Below, one piece after another: positions 1-6,959 of a stretch of 36,163 bases of DNA. The translations under genes were made by a program, and so were the position numbers. The stretch is from CAYQMF01 sp964418595 (lineage in GTDB: Bacteria; Planctomycetota; UBA1135; UBA2386). The notes beneath the pieces are model-generated. The model had not been told where the DNA came from and made no database searches. It worked only from the letters and a program-made list of their open reading frames with translations. The stretch spans positions 1 through 36,163 of the forward strand of contig CAYQMF010000062.1 of the NCBI GenBank assembly GCA_964418595.1. The letters are read 5' to 3'. Positions within the stretch are counted from its first letter, which is position 1. Each line of letters opens with the position of its first letter.

Positions 1-4
1 GGGC

Positions 5-324
5 TTACGTTCTTCGAGAAAGAACGCAGACTTTCACGCTGGTCTGAGGACTAGTTGCAGATGGGGCACCATTCGCGAGCGACGCCCTTGCTCGCGTGAT
101 CTTGGCCAGGATGTCGCCGGCCTTGGCGGTCCAGATGAAGGGCTTCGGGTCCAAGTTGTGCTCCTCGAGGCAGCTCTCGATGGCGGCCACGAGTTGCGAG
201 ACGCTCGGGAAGACGCCACGCGGATCCGCGTGGTCGTGATGTCGCGGAAGAAGCGTTCGACCATGTTGAGCCACGAAGAGCTGGTCGGCGCGAAGTGCAT
301 GTGGAAACGCGGGTGCCTCTGAAG
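5..324 (-). pseudogene. IS630-family transposase, C-terminal remnant
   Basis: The minus strand encodes the end of an IS630/Tc1-like DDE transposase. The block reading HPRFHMHFAPTSSSWLNMVE, followed by RFFRDIT, is the familiar region around the third catalytic acid (the E of NMVERFF). The rest, GVFPSVSQLVAAIE, then HNLDPKPFIWTA and ILAKITRARASLA, lies in another frame. The switch occurs near position 220, where one base appears to be missing between RIR and RGVF. In-frame coding on the upstream side stops at a TAG at 325-327, so the N-terminal two thirds of the enzyme are gone. It is a dead fragment. I see no clear terminal inverted repeat. Programmed frameshifting is unlikely because the N-terminus is also missing. 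Confidence 0.85.
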
Positions 325-1008
325 CTACTTCTTCACTCGAGCGTGCTATCAGGCTACTCGCACGGCGGCTACGGAGCGTTCGCGATCGCGCCGATGCTCG
401 CCGACTGCTTCGCCGCCGGGCACAGCAGCGCCGCGGCGCCGACCGACGGCGTGACCTCCGCGCGCAACCTGCGCAACCTGCGCTTCACCTTCATGGTGGG
501 GGAGAAGGACACCGCCTACGGCCGGCGCGAACGCTGCGAGAAGTTCGCCGCCACGCTGGCGACGCTGCGGGGCGAGCGCACCGATGCCTTCCCGGGCGGC
601 TTCCTCTTCCAGCCGGGCTTCGGCCACGGCGGGCTACCCGATCGCGACATCCTGAAGGACCTCCTCCCCGCGGTCCGGCAGCCCCTGCCGCGCGAGATGA
701 CGTGGGAACCCGTCGATCCTGCGATCCGCGCGCACCACTGGGTGGCGATCGACGCGGGTGGCCCCGGCAAGCGCGTCGACGCGACGCTGCAGGGGCAGAC
801 GCTCACCGTCACACGCACCGGGGATGTGAAGGTCACCCTCTGCCTCGACGCACGCCTGTGCGACCTCGGCAAGCCGTTGACGCTGCGGGTCGATGGCGCG
901 ACGCGCGAAGTGACCCTGCGGCCGAGCCTGCGCACGCTTCTCACGACGCTGCAGGCACGCGGCGACGTGCAGCTCGCGGGGAGCGTCGAGATCACGCTCC
1001 ACGACTGA
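295..1008 (+). pseudogene. Alpha/beta hydrolase, N-terminally truncated
   Basis: From about position 343 the reading frame encodes the C-terminal two thirds of an alpha/beta hydrolase. A nucleophile elbow GYSHGGYGAF carries the Ser, a GEKDTAY segment offers a possible acid, and GFGHGG offers the likely His. The strands and oxyanion-hole loop that normally precede the elbow (100 or more residues) are absent. Instead, the first 15 or so codons, from a GTG at 295, read through the IS630 fragment antisense. The natural start and promoter have therefore been removed by an insertion or recombination event. A beta-rich tail (residues ~140-237) follows the hydrolase part. Expression as a chimera from GTG 295 is formally possible but unlikely to give a folded enzyme. 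The substrate is unknown; a secreted esterase or depolymerase is the family-level guess. Confidence 0.6.
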
Positions 1009-1044
1009 GCACGGTGCGCTGGCGAGCGTTTGCGCAAGTACGAC

Positions 1045-1119
1045 CGCGATCGTAGTTGCCGCGCGCGCCGGGCGTTCGTTGCCCGTTTCTCGGGCAATGC
1101 GCGGCGGATTACGATCGCG
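1045..1119. terminator. Long imperfect hairpin, likely terminator
   Basis: Three nested complementary blocks form one long hairpin. A 10-bp outer stem pairs CGCGATCGTA (1045-1054) with TACGATCGCG (1110-1119). A 7-bp middle stem pairs GCCGCGC (1058-1064) with GCGCGGC (1099-1105). A 7-bp apical stem pairs TTGCCCG (1079-1085) with CGGGCAA (1091-1097) around TTTCT. It sits after the hydrolase remnant and before the next gene. No U-run follows, so intrinsic termination is inferred from structure and position only. Confidence 0.5.
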
Positions 1120-1217
1120 ATAGTAGGAATGCCGATGCGGAGCGCGTGGCGGCGGCGGTTGACACCCGCGCGCGACGCCGGATCTTTCCGTGCGTCCACT
1201 TCGCACCGACGCACACC

Positions 1218-3107
1218 ATGCTCTCACTCGAACCAACCGCTCGCTTCTTCTCCTTCCTCGCTCTCGCCGCCTCACTCGCGACCATGGTCGAGGCGCAGAC
1301 ACGTCCGACCTGGACCGCGTTGTCCGTGCCCGGCGGCGTCCAGACGATCAACGTCCAGTCGCTCGGCAAGGTCATCACCTACGTCGAAGGCGCCCAGGTG
1401 CATGCCTACTCGGGCTTTGCGCGGCGCTGGGTGACGCAGCCGGTCGTGGGCGCCACGGCGCGGGTGAGCAACGACTCCGTGCTCGCCACGACGAGCACCG
1501 ACTTCCACGCCTTCTCCGCATACAGCGGCGAGTGGCGCTCCGTGAGCCTCAGCGCATCGGCGCAGCTGATCAATCCCACCAGCCAGAAGAACGACTCGAT
1601 CTGGCTGGTCCGCGACGGTGGCGACATCTGGGCCTTCAACGCGTTCGAGACGACGTGGACACGACTGCAGGTCGGCGGCAACGCGATCGCGCAGGTCGAA
1701 CGGCACACTGCGGTCGTCGTGGACGGCACGAGTCTCTACGCGATGTCGGCGTTCTTCGGGAACTGGGTGACCACCCAAGCTGCCGTGGCCGGGACGTACG
1801 CGCACGCGGGTGGGACCGCCGGTGTGGTCCTCGCCGGCAGCTCGATCCACGGGTTCTCCGCGATGCGCAACGCTTGGACGGTGCACGCCGCTCCGGGGGC
1901 GACGCCGAGCTGGTCGTATGGCGACGACCTGGCGGTCGCGAGCGACGCGGGCAGCTATGTGGCCTTCAGCGGCCTGCGCGCCGTGTTCGGCGCGATGACC
2001 GTGTCCCCGACATCCACGTCGCAGCTCAGCGAGACCATCGCGTACGTGGCCGACGGCACCGGCCAGAGCTGGGTGTTCTCCTCGATTCGGCCGCAGTGGG
2101 TGTCGCTGCCGGTCTCAGTGAACCCGGTCGTGCAGGTCGGCACGGCGGCGCTGTTCCTGGCGCTTCCCGACCGGGTGCACGCGTTCAGCGCCATCCGGGG
2201 CAACACGACGACGGCGCTCGGCTCCGTGGCCACCACGTCGGTGTCGCGGTCGGTGGGGTCGATGGTGCTGCAGAACGGATCGTTCAAGCTTTACAGCGCC
2301 GTGCTCGGCCAGTGGGTCGACGGTCCGGCCGACTCCTTGCCGATCCAGCCGGAGTTGTGCGAGACGTCGGCGCTGTTCCGGACCCAGACGGGTCTTGCGG
2401 CCTTCAGCGGCCGCACCGGAGGGATCACGCGCGTCAACGCGAGCGGCGTGGCGACCACGCAGGTGAACGCCGCGAGCGCCGTGCTCGCGGCGGTCGACGG
2501 TTCGACGTTGCTCGTGTACGACGCGCGGCGTGAACGCTGGCTGACCGAGGCCATGATCGGCACGCCGCAGATCGCGATCTGGCGCACGACGCTGAGCGTC
2601 ACTGACAGCGGTGGGACTCGGGCGCTGGCGTTCGGGACGTTCGATGGTCGCATCGAGTCCACTTCGCTTCCCCAGGTTCCGATCGGCGGGCGCGCCAACT
2701 CGGAGAGTGCCCGTCTCGATCTGCCCAACTGGATCTACGGAGGATCGGCGGACCCGGACGTCCTCACGCTCTGGCAGTACCCCGACTTCCACCGCGTGTT
2801 CGTCGGCGGCAGTCGCATGGATGTGCGGGTCCAGGGCGTTGCGGGCACCGGCTACTTCCTCCTCGGCACGCGCCTGCTTACGCAACCGCTGGCGATCGCC
2901 GGACTCGGCGACCTCGAGCTCGATCCCGCCGCGATCCTGCCGATTCCTGTGCTTCCCGTTCCGATGCCGCAGGGGTACGGCGTCCTTCGCTTCGCGGTTC
3001 CGGATGATCCGGCGCTGCGAGGCCTCGAGATCGAGTACCAAGCGATGGTCGCTCCCACGCTCGGCAACCCGTATCTGACCCGCTCGACCGGCGTCCACAT
3101 CTTCTGA
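1218..3107 (+). CDS. Secreted kelch-like repeat protein, unknown function
   Basis: A protein of 629 aa with a signal peptide (hydrophobic FFSFLALAASLATMV, cleavage probably after VEA-Q). The ATG at 1218 is chosen because the signal peptide starts there; the frame is open further upstream but not credible. Residues ~45-470 contain about eleven copies of a degenerate 35-50-residue unit whose core is V/I-x-AFSA-x-x-G-x-W (VHAYSGFARRW, FHAFSAYSGEW, LYAMSAFFGNW, IHGFSAMRNAW, FKLYSAVLGQW and others). The pattern is compatible with a beta-propeller. The last ~130 residues form a separate beta-rich module ending in TGVHIF, resembling the C-terminal modules of neighbouring secreted proteins. A perfect TTGACA lies at 1159-1164, but no good -10 follows it. 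No enzymatic motif is visible; an extracellular binding or structural role is inferred. Confidence 0.75.
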   Translation: MLSLEPTARFFSFLALAASLATMVEAQTRPTWTALSVPGGVQTINVQSLGKVITYVEGAQVHAYSGFARRWVTQPVVGATARVSNDSVLATTSTDFHAFSAYSGEWRSVSLSASAQLINPTSQKNDSIWLVRDGGDIWAFNAFETTWTRLQVGGNAIAQVERHTAVVVDGTSLYAMSAFFGNWVTTQAAVAGTYAHAGGTAGVVLAGSSIHGFSAMRNAWTVHAAPGATPSWSYGDDLAVASDAGSYVAFSGLRAVFGAMTVSPTSTSQLSETIAYVADGTGQSWVFSSIRPQWVSLPVSVNPVVQVGTAALFLALPDRVHAFSAIRGNTTTALGSVATTSVSRSVGSMVLQNGSFKLYSAVLGQWVDGPADSLPIQPELCETSALFRTQTGLAAFSGRTGGITRVNASGVATTQVNAASAVLAAVDGSTLLVYDARRERWLTEAMIGTPQIAIWRTTLSVTDSGGTRALAFGTFDGRIESTSLPQVPIGGRANSESARLDLPNWIYGGSADPDVLTLWQYPDFHRVFVGGSRMDVRVQGVAGTGYFLLGTRLLTQPLAIAGLGDLELDPAAILPIPVLPVPMPQGYGVLRFAVPDDPALRGLEIEYQAMVAPTLGNPYLTRSTGVHIF

Positions 3108-3196
3108 TTCGTAGACGTGGGATCGCTGGCAAGGACCGCTCGGCCGCAGGGCGAGGCGAGTGCGCCGTGGCGCATCCGTTGACGGCGCGACGCCGC

Positions 3197-3202
3197 TACC
3201 AT
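3197..3202 (+). promoter_or_regulatory. Extended -10 for blaI-like gene, leaderless architecture
   Basis: GCTACCAT is followed by TCTCCGCC and then the ATG at 3211. With TACCAT as the -10, transcription would begin at or within a base or two of the start codon. No Shine-Dalgarno could then be present, and none is seen. The same arrangement recurs at 30579-30594. Confidence 0.5.
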
Positions 3203-3210
3203 TCTCCGCC

Positions 3211-3537
3211 ATGCGACTCGGCCCCCTCGAACGCCGTGTGTTGGAAGCCCTGTGGCGCCGCGGGTGCGCGTCGCGCGTGAAGGACCTGCAGCCCGACTTC
3301 CCCGGCGTCGCCTACACGACGTTGATGACGACGCTCGACCGCCTGCACCGCAAGGGAATGCTCGACCGCGCACGTGACAGCCGTGCGTTCGTGTACGAGG
3401 CGCGCGTCTCGCGTGCGGAGACCGTCCTCTCGTATCTCGTGGAGGAAGTCGGGGAGATCGATGGCGCGATGCTCGACGCACTCGATCAGCTCGTCCGCGA
3501 ACGGCGTCGCGAGCTCGAGGAGGAGGAAAAGGCATGA
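3211..3537 (+). CDS. BlaI/MecI/CopY-family transcriptional repressor
   Basis: A 108-aa winged-helix protein of the BlaI/MecI (Penicillinase_R) family. The N-terminal segment LGPLERRVLEALWRRG is the typical first helix. VAYTTLMTTLDRLHRKGML is the recognition helix with wing, and the C-terminal half (ETVLSYLVEEVGEIDG onward) is the dimerisation part. These repressors bind palindromic operators as dimers and are inactivated by proteolysis triggered by a membrane M56 partner. Its stop overlaps the ATG of the M56 gene by four bases (ATGA), so the two are translationally coupled. The ATG at 3211 gives normal family length; an upstream in-frame GTG would add 17 non-conserved residues. Confidence 0.9.
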   Translation: MRLGPLERRVLEALWRRGCASRVKDLQPDFPGVAYTTLMTTLDRLHRKGMLDRARDSRAFVYEARVSRAETVLSYLVEEVGEIDGAMLDALDQLVRERRRELEEEEKA

Positions 3538-4451
3538 GTCCGCTGGCTCTCGGGTTGGTCCTCACCTTCGCTGCCCATGCCGCGATGCATGGACTCGCCT
3601 GTGCGCTGCGCTGGGGTCTCTGGCGACGCGGGCCCCTGCCCTCTGGCGCGCGGCGGTCGTTCGCCGTGGCGGTGCTCCCCACCCTGCTGCCCGCCGCGAT
3701 CGCGTTCGGCGTGCTGTTGCCCTCGTTCCTGCTGCACGAACCGCTGAATGGCGGCGAGCGGCCCGGCGTCCTGTTGTGGAGCCTCGCGGTAGTCGGCGCG
3801 CTCCAGCTCACGCTCGTTCTCCTCCGGGTTGCGCAGATGCTGCGTCGCTCGTGGCGGCTGCAGCGGCGGTGGTCGTGCGGCGCGCGGTCCCTGCCGACAG
3901 AGGTCTGGGGCCTCCGGGCGCTGGCGGTGGACCTCGGGCAACCGGAAGTCGCCCTGGCCGGCATCTGGCGGCCGTGCCTCTTCGTCGATCGGCGGATCCT
4001 CGACACCTGCTCCCATGCGGAGCTGAGAGCCATCGCGGCGCACGAACAGGCACACGCCCGCTCGCGCGACAACCTGCGTCGGCTGCTGGTCGAGGCGTGC
4101 GACGGAGCGACGAGTCCGTTCGCTGCTGCCTGGCGGCGGGCCGCCGAGATCCATGCGGATGCGCGCGCGGCGCAGACTGCCGGGTGTGCGGTCGAGCTCG
4201 CATCGGCGTTGGTGCGCGTCTCGCGCCTCATCGTCGCGCGGCCTGCCCCGCCGCTGCCGGTGAGTGCGGTTCACGACGGGGGCGACGTCCTCGGGCGGGT
4301 GCACAACCTGCTCGCGTGGCGCCTGCCGTCCCCGGCGTCGCGCCTCTGGAGCCGACGCTGGACCTTCGCGGTGCCGGTCTTCGCCGTTGCTGCGATCCTC
4401 ACGCGTCAGGTGCATGCTGCGATGGAGTACGCGCTGCACCTGCTGCCGTAG
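3534..4451 (+). CDS. M56 (BlaR1-type) membrane zinc metallopeptidase
   Basis: A 305-aa polytopic membrane protein with hydrophobic segments near residues 4-25, 42-64 and 77-97 and one near the C-terminus (~280-295). The cytoplasmic loop carries the zinc-peptidase motif HEQAH (His170, Glu171, His174), with EIHADARA (around residue 206) supplying the downstream acidic ligand. This is the BlaR1/MecR1 M56 fold. Unlike true BlaR1 it ends shortly after the last helix and has no penicillin-binding sensor domain, so what it senses is not evident. The partner is the BlaI-like repressor directly upstream (4-bp overlap). The likely role is to inactivate that repressor when the membrane signal arrives. 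The protease gene 113 bp downstream is a possible target. Confidence 0.85.
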   Translation: MSPLALGLVLTFAAHAAMHGLACALRWGLWRRGPLPSGARRSFAVAVLPTLLPAAIAFGVLLPSFLLHEPLNGGERPGVLLWSLAVVGALQLTLVLLRVAQMLRRSWRLQRRWSCGARSLPTEVWGLRALAVDLGQPEVALAGIWRPCLFVDRRILDTCSHAELRAIAAHEQAHARSRDNLRRLLVEACDGATSPFAAAWRRAAEIHADARAAQTAGCAVELASALVRVSRLIVARPAPPLPVSAVHDGGDVLGRVHNLLAWRLPSPASRLWSRRWTFAVPVFAVAAILTRQVHAAMEYALHLLP

Positions 4452-4513
4452 GGGTCGTTGCCGCAGTGCCCCCGGGCGCCTCAGCCGGATCTGGTTGGAC
4501 CCGGCTGTGCCGC

Positions 4514-4519
4514 TATCGT
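4514..4519 (+). promoter_or_regulatory. Candidate -10 upstream of the S8 protease
   Basis: GCTATCGT at 4512-4519 fits the GCTAnnnT element seen before other genes in this window. It lies 45 bp before the ATG at 4565, inside the gap between the M56 gene and the protease, so the protease may have its own promoter. No convincing -35 is seen. Confidence 0.3.
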
Positions 4520-4564
4520 CTCGCCGACCGTTCTGCCTGCCCGGGCCACCACTCCTCTCCCCGC

Positions 4565-6904
4565 ATGCACCCACGCATCGCGTTCCTCTCCGGGCTGACC
4601 GCCCTCTGCCTCTCCGTCCCCCTGCCCACCCAGGGCACGGCCGACCGCGACCTCGCGCTCAAGCACGCGACCTTCGCGACCACCGCCGCCGAGCCCGAGG
4701 TGCCCGTCGACCTGCGCGCGGTACCGGCGAAGCCGGAAGAGCCTGGCTACTTCATCGTGCAGTTCGCGCCGCCGGTGACCGACGCGAAGAAGCGGGCGAT
4801 GACGACGCTCGGCGTCGAGCTGCTCGACTTCGTGCCGGCGCACGCATTCTTCGCGCGTGGCACCGGCGCGGCGCGCGCCGCGGCGGCGGCGCAGGCCACC
4901 GTCGCGTGGGTCGGCGACCTGCATCCCGCGTATCGCATCGACCCGCTCCTTCTCGCGGCGCCGATCCTCGGCGACGAGCCGATCCGCCTGCTCGTGCACG
5001 CGTTCGCCGGGATCGACGCCGGCACGGCGACGGCGCAGGTGGTCGCGGCGGGCGGTCGCGTGCTCAACGCCGATTCGACGCTGGGGCGGGTGCTGCTCCT
5101 GGTCGAGGCGCCGATGGCCGCCGTGCGCGAACTGGCGCGCGGACGCGACCTGCAGTGGATCGAGCGTGACGCGGAGCTGACCGAGCGCAACGACACGGTG
5201 ACCTGGACGATCCAGACCTTCACCGCCAACAACCGCAAGATCTGGGACAAGGGGCTGCACGGCGAAGGCCAGGTCATCGGCCACATGGACGGTGCCGTTC
5301 TCGCCACGTCGTGCTACTTCGACGACCCGGGCGTCGCCGTCGGCCCGCTGCATCGCAAGGTCGTCTATCGCTCCGGCACCGGGTCGGCGAGCAGCCACGG
5401 CACGCACACCGCGGGTACCGCGGCGGGCGATCCCTTCCCGATCAACGGCACGACCGCGGGGCGCGGCATCGCGTACGCGGCGCGACTCGCGCACAGCTCG
5501 AACTACAGCTCGAGCGCGTGGGCGAGCCTCGCGACCACGCATCGTGCCAACGGTGCGCGCCTCCACACCAACTCGTGGGGCAACGACAGCACGACGGCCT
5601 ACGACACCCTGTGCAACGCGATCGACGCGTTCGCGTGGCAGAACGAAGACAACCTCGTGTTCTTCGCCGAGACCAACCAGTCGGCGCTGAAGAACCCGGA
5701 GAACGCCAAGAACCTCGTCGCCGTCGGCAACTCGAACAACGGTGCCAGCGCCAACAGCAAGTGCGGCGGTGGCGTCGGGCCCACGGCGGACGGTCGTCGC
5801 AAGCCCGACCTGTTCGCACCCGGATGCTCCATCCAGTCGGCGAGCAGCTCGCTCGCCTGCGGGACCCGCGCCGCCACGGGCACGAGCATGGCGTGTCCGG
5901 GTGCCACCGGTGCCGCCGCCCTGGTGCGCCAGTACTTCGTCGATGGTTTCTATCCGAGCGGCGTGGCGACACCGGCCGACGGCTTCGAGCCGAGCGGCGC
6001 GCTGGTGAAGGCGGTGCTCGTCAACACCTGCCAGGACATGACCGGGATCGCCGGCTACCCGAACTTCACCGAAGGCTGGGGCCGCATCAACTTGGACGAG
6101 TCGCTGTACTTCCCGGGCGACAGCGCGCGCCTGTGGGCCGCCGATGTGCGCCGCGCCAACGGCCTCACCACGGGAAACACGCGCACCTTCACGCTGGACG
6201 TGCTCGGCGCGGGTGTCTCGCTCGAGGTGACGCTCGCGTTCACCGACTTCGCCGGCACCGTCAACGCCGCCAATCCGGTGGTGAACGACCTCGACCTCGT
6301 GGTGCGCGCGCCGAACGGCGACCGCTACCTCGGCAACGCGTTCGTCAACTCGTGGTCGAGCACGGGCGGCGCGGCCGACGCAAAGAACAACGTCGAGCGC
6401 GTCGCGATCGCGACGCCGATGGCCGGCACCTGGACGATCGAAGTGTCGGGCACCGCGGTGCCGCAGGGGCCGTCGGGCTTCGCCGTGTGCGCGACCGGCG
6501 ACGTCGGCGGCTGCTTCCATCTCGCTGCGAACCAGCGCTACGGCACGGGCAAGCCCGGCCAGCGCGGCCTGCCGGCGCTCGCGTCGAGCACCCTGCCGGA
6601 GCTGCCGTCGCTGTGGCGCCTCGAGCTGACCAACACGCTGGCGAACGCCACCGTCGTCAACATCTACGGCTTCGCGACGGCGTCCGTGCCGTTCGACGGC
6701 GGCACGCTCCTCGTGCAGCCGGCGGAGCTGATGGGGCTCACCTCGAACGCCGCGGGCGCCGTCGACTTCTTCGTGCCGCTGCCGGATGCGAGCGTGCTCT
6801 GCGGGCTCAGCATCTACTGGCAGATGTGGATCCCCAACGACCCGGGCGCGAGTGGTCAGGGCTGGGCCGCGAGCAACGGCCTGCGCATGGTCCTCGGGCA
6901 TTGA
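4565..6904 (+). CDS. Secreted subtilisin-like (S8) serine protease
   Basis: A 779-aa pre-pro-protease. A signal peptide (IAFLSGLTALCLSVPLPTQG) is followed by an ~180-residue propeptide-like region. The S8 catalytic domain follows, with Asp242 in GHMDG, His278 in SSHGTHTAGT and Ser441 in GTSMACPGATG. After the catalytic domain comes a jelly-roll region (about 510-645) containing NDLDLVVRAPNGDRYLGN and GTWTIEVSG, typical of the extra beta-barrel in large bacterial subtilases. The last ~120 residues are a beta-rich C-terminal module (PFDGGTLLV, SNGLRMVLGH) shared with neighbouring exported proteins, possibly for sorting or surface attachment. The ATG at 4565 is chosen for the signal peptide. Very long open frames on the opposite strand are composition artefacts. 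Confidence 0.93.
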   Translation: MHPRIAFLSGLTALCLSVPLPTQGTADRDLALKHATFATTAAEPEVPVDLRAVPAKPEEPGYFIVQFAPPVTDAKKRAMTTLGVELLDFVPAHAFFARGTGAARAAAAAQATVAWVGDLHPAYRIDPLLLAAPILGDEPIRLLVHAFAGIDAGTATAQVVAAGGRVLNADSTLGRVLLLVEAPMAAVRELARGRDLQWIERDAELTERNDTVTWTIQTFTANNRKIWDKGLHGEGQVIGHMDGAVLATSCYFDDPGVAVGPLHRKVVYRSGTGSASSHGTHTAGTAAGDPFPINGTTAGRGIAYAARLAHSSNYSSSAWASLATTHRANGARLHTNSWGNDSTTAYDTLCNAIDAFAWQNEDNLVFFAETNQSALKNPENAKNLVAVGNSNNGASANSKCGGGVGPTADGRRKPDLFAPGCSIQSASSSLACGTRAATGTSMACPGATGAAALVRQYFVDGFYPSGVATPADGFEPSGALVKAVLVNTCQDMTGIAGYPNFTEGWGRINLDESLYFPGDSARLWAADVRRANGLTTGNTRTFTLDVLGAGVSLEVTLAFTDFAGTVNAANPVVNDLDLVVRAPNGDRYLGNAFVNSWSSTGGAADAKNNVERVAIATPMAGTWTIEVSGTAVPQGPSGFAVCATGDVGGCFHLAANQRYGTGKPGQRGLPALASSTLPELPSLWRLELTNTLANATVVNIYGFATASVPFDGGTLLVQPAELMGLTSNAAGAVDFFVPLPDASVLCGLSIYWQMWIPNDPGASGQGWAASNGLRMVLGH

Positions 6905-6909
6905 CCGCG

Positions 6910-6933
6910 CCTTGGCCCATAGGACGGCCAAGG
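6910..6933. terminator. Perfect 8-bp hairpin after protease gene
   Basis: CCTTGGCC (6910-6917) pairs perfectly with GGCCAAGG (6926-6933) around an 8-base loop, six bases after the protease stop codon. The structure is symmetric and no T-run follows. It is a likely terminator or 3'-end stabiliser. Confidence 0.5.
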
Positions 6934-6959
6934 GGTGGGCAGCAGTCGCCGGACAGCGC

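Noticed and set aside
1159..1187. Promoter with perfect TTGACA before the 1218 gene
   Set aside because: The hexamer 17 bases downstream (ATCTTT) is a poor -10, so I did not list it as a promoter.
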